In this document: piece by piece, positions 53,053 through 62,941 of the stretch | Position numbering within the stretch: position 1 is the stretch's first letter | How the letters are laid out: each line of letters opens with the position of its first letter | DNA from: Bacteroidota bacterium | GTDB lineage: Bacteria; Bacteroidota; Bacteroidia; Cytophagales; Cyclobacteriaceae | Direction of reading: 5' to 3' | DNA length: 64,000 bases | Assembly (NCBI GenBank): GCA_023417065.1 | Contig: JAEZGH010000062.1 | Location: 1-64,000, forward strand | Program-made: the position numbers and the translations under genes | Notes under the pieces: model-generated | Told to the model about the DNA's origin: nothing | Database searches by the model: none | Seen by the model: only the letters and a program-made list of their open reading frames with translations

Positions 53053-54972
53053 CTACTTCTTGTTGTCGTTAACCTCTTCGTACTCGACATCTGAAACGTT
53101 GTCTGAGCTGCCAGATCCAGATCCGTTGTTCGGAGCAGCACCTGCATCAGCGTTCGGAGCTCCACCCGAAGCCTGATAAATCTCGGTGGCTGCAGCCTGC
53201 CATGCTGCATTAAGCTCGTTCATGGCGGGCTCAATCTGAGCAACGTCCTGAGATTGATGCGCTGCTTTCAGCTTTTCAAGAGCAGCGTTGATCGCCGTCT
53301 TATTGCCTTCGCTGAGCTTGTCTCCATACTCTTTCATCTGCTTCTCTGTCGAGAAGATCAGCGTGTCGGCCTGATTGATTTTTTCAATCCGCTCTTTCGC
53401 TCTCTTGTCATCCTCTGCGTGTGCCTGAGCTTCCTGCTTCATCTTCTGGATTTCAGCATCGGTCAGACCGGAAGAAGCTTCGATACGAATCTTCTGTTCC
53501 TTGCCAGTGCCTTTGTCCTTTGCTGACACGTGCAGGATACCGTTGGCATCAATGTCGAACGTTACTTCGATCTGAGGAATACCTCTCGGTGCCGGTGGAA
53601 TGCCATCAAGGTGGAATCGTCCGATCGTACGGTTGTCTTTCGCCATAGGACGCTCACCCTGGAGCACGTGGATTTCTACCGAGGGCTGGTTATCTGCCGC
53701 CGTCGAGAATACTTCCGATTTCTTCGAAGGAATGGTTGTGTTCGACTCAATCAGTTTGGTGAACACGCCACCCAGTGTTTCGATCCCGAGTGAAAGCGGA
53801 GTAACGTCCAAAAGAAGTACGTCTTTAACTTCACCGGTAAGAACACCACCCTGGATCGCAGCACCAATTGCCACCACTTCGTCAGGGTTAACCCCTTTGG
53901 AAGGTTTCTTGCCGAAGAATTTTTCGACTTCTTCCTGAATTCGCGGGATACGGGTAGATCCACCAACGAGGATAACCTCATCAATTTCACTTACACTTAC
54001 TCCGGCATCCTGAACTGCTTTGCGGCAAGGCTCAAGTGTTCTCCGTACAAGGTCGTCAACCAACTGCTCGAACTTCGAACGGGTAACTTTCTTGACAAGG
54101 TGTTTCGGAACACCGTCCACTGACGTGATATAAGGAAGGTTTACTTCCGTTTCCATTGAGCTCGACAATTCGATCTTGGCCTTTTCGGCAGCTTCCTTAA
54201 GACGTTGAAGCGCCATCGGGTCCTTGCGGAGATCCTGACCTTCTTCTTTCTGGAATTCATCTGCCAGCCAGTTCATCAGACGCATATCGAAGTCATCACC
54301 ACCAAGGTGAACATCACCGTTGGTAGACTTCACTTCGAACACGCCATCGCCGAGTTCAAGAACCGAGATATCGAATGTACCACCACCCAGGTCATAGACG
54401 GCGATCTTCATGTCGCTGTGCTTCTTGTCGAGGCCGTAAGCCAAAGCAGCTGCGGTAGGCTCGTTGATAATCCTTTTCACTTCAAGGCCGGCAATCTGCC
54501 CGGCTTCCTTGGTCGCCTGACGTTCTGCGTCGTTGAAGTATGCAGGCACCGTGATTACCGCCTCCGAAATGGTGGTGCCCAGATAATCTTCAGCTGTGCT
54601 CTTCATTTTCTGAAGGATCATCGCAGAAATTTCCTGCGGCGTGTACAGCCGGTCTCCGATGCGAACGCGAACAGTATTATTATTACCAGCTTCTACCTGG
54701 TAGGAAACAATTTTCTTTTCGTCGTTTACTTCATCAAACTTCTTTCCCATGAAACGTTTGATGGAGCTAACGGTGTTCTGGGGGTTGGTAATAGCCTGAC
54801 GTTTAGCCGGATCACCCACCTTGCGTTCGCCTTTGCCATTATCCAAAAAGCCAACAATTGAAGGCGTTGTTCTCCTGCCTTCGCTATTGGCGATCACCAC
54901 AGGTTCGTTGCCTTCCATCACGGCCACGCACGAGTTGGTGGTTCCTAAGTCTATTCCAATAATCTTTCCCAT
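53053..54972 (-). CDS. dnaK: Molecular chaperone DnaK (Hsp70)
   Basis: A protein of 639 residues. It has the ATPase domain ([18 protein letters not shown] at 4-21, [13 protein letters not shown] near 166, [18 protein letters not shown] near 190, [17 protein letters not shown] near 330) and the substrate-binding domain with the EVNDNKK end. The Gly/Ser/Asn-rich C-terminal tail ([14 protein letters not shown]) precedes [11 protein letters not shown]. It is monocistronic here: grpE and dnaJ are not nearby, as is usual in Bacteroidota. The 188-base gap before the neighbouring gene has no heat-shock element that I can identify. Confidence 0.97.
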   Translation of the reverse strand: MGKIIGIDLGTTNSCVAVMEGNEPVVIANSEGRRTTPSIVGFLDNGKGERKVGDPAKRQAITNPQNTVSSIKRFMGKKFDEVNDEKKIVSYQVEAGNNNTVRVRIGDRLYTPQEISAMILQKMKSTAEDYLGTTISEAVITVPAYFNDAERQATKEAGQIAGLEVKRIINEPTAAALAYGLDKKHSDMKIAVYDLGGGTFDISVLELGDGVFEVKSTNGDVHLGGDDFDMRLMNWLADEFQKEEGQDLRKDPMALQRLKEAAEKAKIELSSSMETEVNLPYITSVDGVPKHLVKKVTRSKFEQLVDDLVRRTLEPCRKAVQDAGVSVSEIDEVILVGGSTRIPRIQEEVEKFFGKKPSKGVNPDEVVAIGAAIQGGVLTGEVKDVLLLDVTPLSLGIETLGGVFTKLIESNTTIPSKKSEVFSTAADNQPSVEIHVLQGERPMAKDNRTIGRFHLDGIPPAPRGIPQIEVTFDIDANGILHVSAKDKGTGKEQKIRIEASSGLTDAEIQKMKQEAQAHAEDDKRAKERIEKINQADTLIFSTEKQMKEYGDKLSEGNKTAINAALEKLKAAHQSQDVAQIEPAMNELNAAWQAAATEIYQASGGAPNADAGAAPNNGSGSGSSDNVSDVEYEEVNDNKK

Positions 54973-55160
54973 GTGTTTTTCTGATGTTTAGTCCTTAAAA
55001 GCTACCACGACTCTTCAATGGTTATGCCAAGGCCGATTTGATGTGAAATCCGTGACACATTGACAGGAATCAGCCGCTGAAGTTCCTCGAGTAAAAGGTG
55101 GGGCTGTCAATACAAAGCCGAAATACGACTGGTATGACATCCCGCGTCTGCGGTACTCGC

Positions 55161-56132
55161 TCACTGCGACCACGACGTCGGCGTGCGATCCCAGCGATGG
55201 GCCTTGAGCTTATCAAGCAGGTCTGCGCTCAGTTTCTGTCCGTCACTTGTCGCGATGTTGGATTCCACATGCCGGAGTTTCCTCATCCCTGGAATAACGG
55301 TGTGTACATCGTCGTTGGAAAGGATAAACCGCAGCGCCATTTCCGGCATGCTGGAACCTTCGGGAATCAGGGAGCGCAGCGCTTCCGCGTGGTCGACACT
55401 GGAATGCAGGTTCTCCGGAACGAAATAGGTTGAACGCCAGTCATCCTTCGGAAACGTCGTGTCTTTGGTGAGTGTACCCGTAAGCGTGCCTTCATCGAAG
55501 GGTACGCGCGCAATCACGCCGATATCCAGTTTCCGGCAAAGCGGAAAGAGGTTGTCTTCGGGAGCCTGATCGAAGATGTTATAAATCACCTGAACAGTGT
55601 CGATAAGTCCGGTTTTCAGGGTTTCCAGCACGTTATCCGGCTCCCAGCGATTCACGCTGATGCCGAAATGTGCCACCTTGCCCTCTTTTTTGAGTTTTTG
55701 AAGAGCTTCCTTCCAGTCGTCATTTGATACCCATGAATCCTCCCATACGTGGAACTGCTGCAGCGCAATACAATCTACGTTCAGATTGCGAAGGCTTTTT
55801 TCCGTATACTCAATGATGTGGGCGGCGGGAAAACAGTCCTCGAGTTTATACTCGGGTTTCGACGGCCACCTGAAGTTCTTCGGCGGAATTTTCGTCGCGA
55901 AATGAAACTCCTTTTCTGCGTACCGCTTCATCAGCTCTCCCAGAATCCGCTCGCTCAATCCTTCAGCATAGCCCCAGGCGGTGTCGTAGAAGTTGCACCC
56001 AAGCTCCACGGCGCGGTCAAGCGAGCGGTTAACTTCTTCCTTTTCAGAACCTGTCCATCCGGCCAGGCCCCACATGCCATAGCCGATTTCACTGACATTC
56101 CAGTTTGTTCGTCCAAATCTTCTGTATTTCAT
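55161..56132 (-). CDS. Aldo/keto reductase
   Basis: A protein of about 323 residues. The catalytic tetrad Asp50 (FYDTAWGY), Tyr55, Lys81 (ATKIPP) and His128 (QQFHVW) is intact. The IPGMRKLRHVESN end near 285-297 binds the NADPH phosphate. It reduces aldehydes or ketones; substrate unknown. The ATG at 56132 (MKYRRFGRT) was chosen; the upstream extension to 56210 is not conserved-looking. Not in an operon with dnaK, which lies 188 bases downstream in the same direction. Confidence 0.9.
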   Translation of the reverse strand: MKYRRFGRTNWNVSEIGYGMWGLAGWTGSEKEEVNRSLDRAVELGCNFYDTAWGYAEGLSERILGELMKRYAEKEFHFATKIPPKNFRWPSKPEYKLEDCFPAAHIIEYTEKSLRNLNVDCIALQQFHVWEDSWVSNDDWKEALQKLKKEGKVAHFGISVNRWEPDNVLETLKTGLIDTVQVIYNIFDQAPEDNLFPLCRKLDIGVIARVPFDEGTLTGTLTKDTTFPKDDWRSTYFVPENLHSSVDHAEALRSLIPEGSSMPEMALRFILSNDDVHTVIPGMRKLRHVESNIATSDGQKLSADLLDKLKAHRWDRTPTSWSQ

Positions 56133-56228
56133 GAATAGTACACTTATGGATTTAAAAATTGCCGGCCACCCCAACACCAGGGCAGGGAATGGAGGGGCTA
56201 AATATACCATTTAACTTCACCAACCATA

Positions 56229-56258
56229 TTTGATGACCCTCCTGATTTAGTACTTTTG
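56229..56258 (+). promoter_or_regulatory. Predicted Bacteroidota promoter for prfC
   Basis: TTTG (56229-56232), 18 bases, then TACTTTTG (56251-56258): a full match to the consensus. Transcription would begin near 56265, about 28 bases before the ATG. Confidence 0.65.
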
Positions 56259-56292
56259 CGCCTTAATTGAAACGCGGAAACCGATAAGTCAC

Positions 56293-57885
56293 ATGACGCA
56301 GGAACAACTGGAACAAGAGATTGAGAAAAGAAGAACGTTTGGTATTATCAGTCACCCCGACGCGGGGAAGACAACATTGACAGAAAAGCTCCTGCTGTTC
56401 GGAGGCGCCATTCAAAAGGCCGGTGCCGTGAAGTCAAGCAAAATCAAAGACCACGCCCGGTCTGACTGGATGGAGATCGAAAAGCAACGCGGAATCTCCG
56501 TGGCCACGTCCGTGATGGGGTTCAACTATCGCGATGTGAAAATCAACCTGCTGGATACACCGGGTCACCAGGACTTCGCTGAAGATACCTATCGCACACT
56601 AACTGCAGTCGACAGTGTTATCATGGTGATCGACTGCGTAAAAGGGGTGGAGATTCAGACGGAAAAGCTGATGGAAGTGTGTCGTATGCGAAACACTCCG
56701 GTAATCTGTTTTATCAATAAGCTGGATCGCGAGGGACGCGATCCCTTCGACCTTCTCGACGAAATCGAAGAGAAGCTCAAGATCCGCGTGCGTCCACTCA
56801 GCTGGCCTATCAGCATGGGGAAGACGTTTAAAGGCGTATACAGTCTCTACGAAAAAAGCCTGCACCTGTTCACGCCGAGCAAGACAACGGTTGAAGAAGG
56901 AATCGAAGTAAAAGATATCAATGATGAACTCGTCGACAGATACGTTGGCGAGAACAACGCAAAGCAACTTCGTGCCGACGTTGAACTGATTGAAGGTGTC
57001 TACCCCGGCTTCAACGTCGATGATTACCTTCAGGGGAAAGTCGCTCCCGTCTTCTTTGGAAGTGCTGTCAATAACTTTGGTGTTAAGGAATTGCTTGATA
57101 CGTTCATCCGCATTGCACCTCCTCCGATACCCCGTGAGACTACCCTTCGTATTGTGGATCCTGCTGAGACGAAGTTCTCCGGGTTTATTTTCAAGATTCA
57201 CGCGAATATGGACCCGAAGCACCGAAACAGAATTGCCTTCCTTCGTATCTGCTCCGGAAAATTTGAACGCGGAAGTAACTACTTCCACGTGCGGCAGGAA
57301 AAGAGCATCCGGTTTTCCAATGCAACGGCCTTCATGGCGCAGGATCGCGAAACCGTTGACGAGGCATGGCCCGGCGATATCGTCGGTATCTATGACACCG
57401 GAAACCTCAAAATCGGCGATACATTGACGGAGGGGGAGAAGGCCATCTATACCGGTATCCCGAGTTTCTCCCCGGAGATATTCAAAGAGGTGGTGAACCT
57501 TGATGCGATGAAGACAAAACAACTTGAAAAAGGGTTGCTTCAGCTGATGGAAGAAGGGGTTGCTCAGCTTTTTACGTTTGAAATCGGTAAGAAAAAAGTT
57601 GTGGGCGTGGTAGGAGCGCTTCAGTTTGAAGTGATACAATTCAGGTTGAAGAACGAATACAACGCTACGGTGCAGTTCGTGCCGCAAAACATCTACAAGG
57701 CTTGCTGGATCAGCAGCAGCGACCCGAAAAAACTGCAGGAGTTTATTGATTCAAAACAACGGCACATCGCGCGCGACAAGGATGATAAACTTGTATTTAT
57801 GGCCGAATCACGCGCGTGGCTGCAGATGGTTCAGGATAACTTCCCGGATATCAAGTTTCACTTTACGTCCGAATTCAAGGATTAG
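56293..57885 (+). CDS. prfC: Peptide chain release factor 3
   Basis: A protein of 530 residues. It is a translational GTPase with G1 [12 protein letters not shown] near 20-31, G2 region RGISVATSV near 64-72, G3 DTPGHQD near 87-93 and G4 NKLD near 142-145. The RF3 C-terminal domains follow, with the FSPEIFKEV segment near 393 and [10 protein letters not shown] near 460. It recycles RF1/RF2 after termination. Own promoter (see 56229). A RluA-type gene starts 23 bases downstream. Confidence 0.95.
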   Translation: MTQEQLEQEIEKRRTFGIISHPDAGKTTLTEKLLLFGGAIQKAGAVKSSKIKDHARSDWMEIEKQRGISVATSVMGFNYRDVKINLLDTPGHQDFAEDTYRTLTAVDSVIMVIDCVKGVEIQTEKLMEVCRMRNTPVICFINKLDREGRDPFDLLDEIEEKLKIRVRPLSWPISMGKTFKGVYSLYEKSLHLFTPSKTTVEEGIEVKDINDELVDRYVGENNAKQLRADVELIEGVYPGFNVDDYLQGKVAPVFFGSAVNNFGVKELLDTFIRIAPPPIPRETTLRIVDPAETKFSGFIFKIHANMDPKHRNRIAFLRICSGKFERGSNYFHVRQEKSIRFSNATAFMAQDRETVDEAWPGDIVGIYDTGNLKIGDTLTEGEKAIYTGIPSFSPEIFKEVVNLDAMKTKQLEKGLLQLMEEGVAQLFTFEIGKKKVVGVVGALQFEVIQFRLKNEYNATVQFVPQNIYKACWISSSDPKKLQEFIDSKQRHIARDKDDKLVFMAESRAWLQMVQDNFPDIKFHFTSEFKD

Positions 57886-57908
57886 ACTTTCACCCGTGTC
57901 GCCGTTGA

Positions 57909-58589
57909 ATGAAATTACCCGAAGTGCTATATGAGGATAACCACTTGCTTGTCCTGAATAAGGAAGCCGGTGTACTGGTGCAGGGCGACGCAACAGGTGA
58001 TGAACCACTGGCGGAAATTGCAAAACGATACATCGGGCAGAAGTACAACAAGCCCGGCGCGGTGTTTATGGGAGTGGTTCACAGACTGGATCGCCCTGTG
58101 TCGGGTGTGGTAGTGCTGGCCCGCACGTCGAAAGCACTGCAGCGTATGAATGAACTGTTTCGCGAGAAAGCTACTGCGAAAACGTACTATGCCATCACAA
58201 GCAACAAACCGCCGGTTGAGCAAGGAACGCTGGTCCATTGGCTGAAGAAGGATGAGAAGAAGAACAAGACAACAGCGTATTCGAAGGAAACCGATGGCGC
58301 TTTGCGTTCGGAACTCAGCTTTGCCGTCCTTGATGTGAAGCAGAACCTTTACCTTCTTGAGGTGAAGCCAATTACAGGAAGGCCCCATCAAATCAGGGTT
58401 CAGCTTGCCTCGATCGGATGTCCGATCAAAGGGGATCTGAAATACGGTGATCGCGAAGCGAATCCCGATGGTAGCATTTGTCTTCACGCGCGACAACTGG
58501 AGTTTATACATCCGGTGAAGAAGGAACCTCTTGTAGTTAAGGCTGCAGTCCCTGCAATATATCCGTGGACGATATTCAAGATAGATTAG
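57909..58589 (+). CDS. RluA-family pseudouridine synthase
   Basis: A protein of 226 residues. The catalytic Asp is D61 in GVVHRLDRPVSGV. The KTYYAITSNKP and KPITGRPHQIRVQLASIGCPIKGDLKYG motifs of RluA are intact. It lacks an S4 RNA-binding domain, so it probably modifies rRNA or tRNA at an unidentified site (RluC/TruC-like). Likely co-transcribed with prfC and the two small genes that follow (10-base gap to the next). Confidence 0.92.
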   Translation: MKLPEVLYEDNHLLVLNKEAGVLVQGDATGDEPLAEIAKRYIGQKYNKPGAVFMGVVHRLDRPVSGVVVLARTSKALQRMNELFREKATAKTYYAITSNKPPVEQGTLVHWLKKDEKKNKTTAYSKETDGALRSELSFAVLDVKQNLYLLEVKPITGRPHQIRVQLASIGCPIKGDLKYGDREANPDGSICLHARQLEFIHPVKKEPLVVKAAVPAIYPWTIFKID

Positions 58590-58598
58590 AATAACACT

Positions 58599-58907
58599 AT
58601 GGCAGCACCATGGATTGAGCGGCTTAAAGACAAATGGAAACTGAAAAGCGTTGGCCAGGTCATCATAGTGCTCATTGTCTTTGCATGCACAGGCTTCACC
58701 GTGCTTCTGATTAAGAAGCCATTGCTAACCTTCCTTGCGGGTGACCAGGGTAACTCGACACTGGCATCAGTTTTATATTACATTTTTATATTACCGATTT
58801 ACAACGTTTTTCTGCTGGGGTATGGATTTGTCTTCGGTCAATTTCAGTTCTTCTGGGACTTCGAGAAACGTTCGTTCAGACGCCTTTTCGGTAAATCAAA
58901 AAAGTAA
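58599..58907 (+). CDS. Small membrane protein, DUF6787-like
   Basis: A protein of 102 residues with two hydrophobic segments (GQVIIVLIVFACTGFTVLLI near 19-38 and SVLYYIFILPIYNVFLLGYGFVFG near 58-81), and an aromatic/basic tail (FFWDFEKRSFRRLFGK). I recall similar Bacteroidota proteins under DUF6787, but that is unverified. Function unknown. It lies 9 bases downstream of the RluA-type gene. Confidence 0.7.
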   Translation: MAAPWIERLKDKWKLKSVGQVIIVLIVFACTGFTVLLIKKPLLTFLAGDQGNSTLASVLYYIFILPIYNVFLLGYGFVFGQFQFFWDFEKRSFRRLFGKSKK

Positions 58908-58914
58908 ATCCTTT

Positions 58915-59496
58915 ATGAAAAGAATTCTCTCACCACTGGTGCTGACAGCGCTCGTATGCGCTTGCGCTGCGCCGAAAAAATACGCGTACCACTTTGATCA
59001 CTATGATTATAACTCCGGCAGGAAGGACACTCCCGTGAATTCGCCATCTTCAGTGTCTGATGCTCATAATCAAACACCGGCATTTGTCGCCAGTGCTGAT
59101 GAAGCAGTACCGACAGATTTTAAAAAGACCGGCGACGATGTCCTGGGGCCGAAAGATGAAGCACTGAAATCAGAAGGACCTGCGGAAGAAGAAATCAAAG
59201 CAGGCCTGGAGCGTGTACGTGAGAGTTATTACGCGATGGATCGAGCCGAAAAGCGCGCCTTCCGCAAGGACCTGAAGAAGGAAATGAAGCGTGCAATCCG
59301 CGAAAAGCATGACGCCGTCGACGGGGTGTCAGCAACTCAGGTGATGGATAATGATCTGAAGCTTGCGATAATCTTTGGCGCCGTAGGGTTGACGCTCTCC
59401 TTATTCGCCGGTATCAGCGCAGCGTTTTGGGTTCTGGGTGTGGTCTCGATTGTGGTTGGCGTTGTCTTCCTGATCAAGTGGGTGGTGCGACAATAG
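58915..59496 (+). CDS. Lipoprotein with two C-terminal membrane helices
   Basis: A protein of 193 residues. The N-terminus is a lipoprotein signal (RILSPLVLTALVCAC, acylated Cys). A polar Ser/Glu/Lys-rich middle (about 25-140) carries a charged helix (YAMDRAEKRAFRKDLKKEMKRAIREK), then two hydrophobic segments end the protein (LAIIFGAVGLTLSLFAGI and WVLGVVSIVVGVVFLIKW). Function unknown. The ATG at 58915 starts 7 bases after the previous gene's stop. Confidence 0.7.
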   Translation: MKRILSPLVLTALVCACAAPKKYAYHFDHYDYNSGRKDTPVNSPSSVSDAHNQTPAFVASADEAVPTDFKKTGDDVLGPKDEALKSEGPAEEEIKAGLERVRESYYAMDRAEKRAFRKDLKKEMKRAIREKHDAVDGVSATQVMDNDLKLAIIFGAVGLTLSLFAGISAAFWVLGVVSIVVGVVFLIKWVVRQ

Positions 59497-59546
59497 TCAA
59501 TAGTCAGAAGGGCTGATGACTTTTTCCCTTGCCGTTAAACGGGGAA

Positions 59547-59580
59547 CAAAAAAAGAAGGCCACCCGGATGGGCGGCCTTC
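59547..59580 (-). terminator. Rho-independent terminator after atpC
   Basis: An 11-base stem GAAGGCCACCC / GGGCGGCCTTC (one G-U pair), GGAT loop, ACAAAAAAA on the plus strand giving the T-run for the minus transcript. It separates the atpC and lipoprotein genes, which converge. Confidence 0.88.
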
Positions 59581-59602
59581 CAACTCTCTTAAAAAGGCAG
59601 AA

Positions 59603-59851
59603 CTAAACAACAACACCGTCAGCGAGAAGTATCACCTTATTGCGCAATACTTCTACAACCCCGCCTGTAATCTTCACCGTTTCACGGCTTCCGGATTTGG
59701 TTTTGTATTCTACAACGCCTTCAGACAAAAGGCTGATAAGCGGTGCGTGATTGTCCAACACCTGGAAAGATCCGTCGGTACCCGGAAAAGTAGCGATTGA
59801 TACATCTCCTTCGTAAACTTTTTTCTCCGGGGTTAATATTTCTAGCTGCAT
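59603..59851 (-). CDS. atpC: ATP synthase epsilon subunit, short form
   Basis: A protein of 82 residues: only the N-terminal beta-sandwich (MQLEILTPEKKVYEGDV, GSFQVLDNHAPLISLLS, GGVVEVLRNKVILLAD) is present. Typical epsilon subunits have ~135 residues with a C-terminal two-helix domain that inhibits ATPase activity; that domain is missing, as seen in other Bacteroidota. Lies 41 bases downstream of atpD on the same strand. Its stop is followed by the terminator. Confidence 0.92.
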   Translation of the reverse strand: MQLEILTPEKKVYEGDVSIATFPGTDGSFQVLDNHAPLISLLSEGVVEYKTKSGSRETVKITGGVVEVLRNKVILLADGVVV

Positions 59852-59892
59852 AGTTTTCTTTTTGTGATTCGGATAAGTGATTGATCCGTCTC

Positions 59893-61491
<1,599 letters not shown>

Positions 61492-61561
61492 TTAAGGAGA
61501 AAATGCCGCTTTTTCAGCGATTTAGCCCGGTTTTTTCGGCTCCACAAACCTCAGCCCACAG

Positions 61562-62779
61562 TCAGGCGGCGTCCAGGATAATCCGGAACGTGGTGCCCTC
61601 GTTTTCTTCCGACGATTTCACGTAAATCTTGCCGGCATGGTAGGTGTCAATTATCCTTTTTGCGAGCGTCAATCCAAGCCCCCAACCGCGTTTTTTCGTG
61701 GTAAAGCCCGGCCGGAACACGGTGTTCAACTTCGACCGCGGAATGCCTTTCCCGGTATCCGAAACATCGATAAACACTTTGCCCTCGTTCCCGCGGAGGA
61801 TCTTTATGGCAATGGTGCCCGAACTGCCCATTGCGTCAACCGCATTTTTACAGAGGTTTTCAATAACCCACTCGAAAAGCGGAGCGTGCACGTTCGCGAA
61901 AATGTTGTCGGAAAGCGTGAATACTTCAATCTTAATCTTCGACGACACCCGCGGACGCAGATACGCCACCACGTTCTGAATCAAGGATATGACGTTCTCC
62001 CTTTTCAGCACCGGAACGGAACCGATGCTGCTGAAGCGCTCAGTAACAATGCGCAGTTTCTGAATGTCTTTCTCAAGTTCTTCAATAACTCCTTTGTCCC
62101 GCAATTCCGGATTGTCGCGGATGACTTCAATCCACGCCATCAGCGATGACAGGGGGGTGCCCAACTGATGCGCAGTCTCCTTCGCCAACCCTACCCACAC
62201 ACGGTTCTGCTCTGCAGCTTTTGAATAATTAAACGCCAGATACGATATGAATCCAAAGATGGCGATTACAGAAAGTTGAATGTATGGATAGGCAATGAGT
62301 TGCGTGAGCAGGAATGAATTCTTGTAGTAGATGTATTGGGTTCCAAACACTTCGCCGGTCACCGGGTCGCGGAGCATCACTTCAATAGGGTCGTATGTAT
62401 TGCTCATCGCCTTTATTTCCTTTTCAAGAAAACGCCCCCGTTCTTCGGTATTGCCCGAAGGGACGTCGAGATTTCGGAAAGCCAGCACTTTGCGGTTCTG
62501 GTCAGCCTGAATGATAGGAATTGAATTGTTCTGAAAAAGGATTTCCTGTGCGACGAAGTTTACGTTCGTATATGTCTCCTCTTCATTCGCCGTGTATTCA
62601 ATGGCTTTTGCATACAGTTGCACCTGCTGGCGCTCGCGAAGTTTCAGCTGTTCAACAAGGCGATTGGTGTAGTAAATCGACCCAATACTGATGAGTGCGG
62701 ATACAACCAGCACAACCCATTTAAGCTGTGAGTTGTTCTGATAAAAATTCGCTGCAGGTACCGAAACCTTCTTGCTCAT
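61562..62779 (-). CDS. Sensor histidine kinase
   Basis: A protein of about 405 residues. Two membrane helices (about 22-41 and 168-188) flank a ~125-residue periplasmic sensor. The H box is KETAHQLGTPLSSLMAWIE with the phosphorylated His near 207, followed by N box (ENLCKNAVDAM near 313), G1 (DVSDTGKGIP near 338) and G2 (GWGLGLTLAKRII near 365). No response regulator is beside it. The ATG at 62779 was preferred over a GTG at 62785. The signal is unknown. Confidence 0.92.
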   Translation of the reverse strand: MSKKVSVPAANFYQNNSQLKWVVLVVSALISIGSIYYTNRLVEQLKLRERQQVQLYAKAIEYTANEEETYTNVNFVAQEILFQNNSIPIIQADQNRKVLAFRNLDVPSGNTEERGRFLEKEIKAMSNTYDPIEVMLRDPVTGEVFGTQYIYYKNSFLLTQLIAYPYIQLSVIAIFGFISYLAFNYSKAAEQNRVWVGLAKETAHQLGTPLSSLMAWIEVIRDNPELRDKGVIEELEKDIQKLRIVTERFSSIGSVPVLKRENVISLIQNVVAYLRPRVSSKIKIEVFTLSDNIFANVHAPLFEWVIENLCKNAVDAMGSSGTIAIKILRGNEGKVFIDVSDTGKGIPRSKLNTVFRPGFTTKKRGWGLGLTLAKRIIDTYHAGKIYVKSSEENEGTTFRIILDAA

Positions 62780-62885
62780 GCGCACTTAATATAAACAAAA
62801 ATACGGATGCCCGGGGCAATGCCGCGCGGGCCGTCAGTTGAACTTGTTTCGCTCGTGTAATGCGGAAGCTTGTTCGATAGGTGCC

Positions 62886-62925
62886 AATGAAAAGGCCCGG
62901 TGCTGTGTTGCCCGGGCCTTTTTCC
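62886..62925. terminator. Hairpin terminator between kinase and permease genes
   Basis: Stem AAAAGGCCCGG / CCGGGCCTTTT with a roughly 11-base loop; T-runs on both sides (4-5 T), so it may work in both directions. It follows the permease stop by 17 bases on the minus strand. Confidence 0.75.
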
Positions 62926-62941
62926 ATTTCTGAAGTCGTTG

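Noticed and set aside
54205..54861. A 218-codon plus-strand frame inside dnaK
   Set aside because: It is antisense to a highly conserved chaperone gene and shows no protein-like motif.
54973..55160. Heat-shock operator (CIRCE-like inverted repeat) before dnaK
   Set aside because: No TTAGCACTC-N9-GAGTGCTAA-like repeat is present in the gap.
56599..57687. A 362-codon open frame on the minus strand inside prfC
   Set aside because: It lies wholly within a well-supported GTPase gene, has no recognisable family, and is a by-product of the codon use on the opposite strand.
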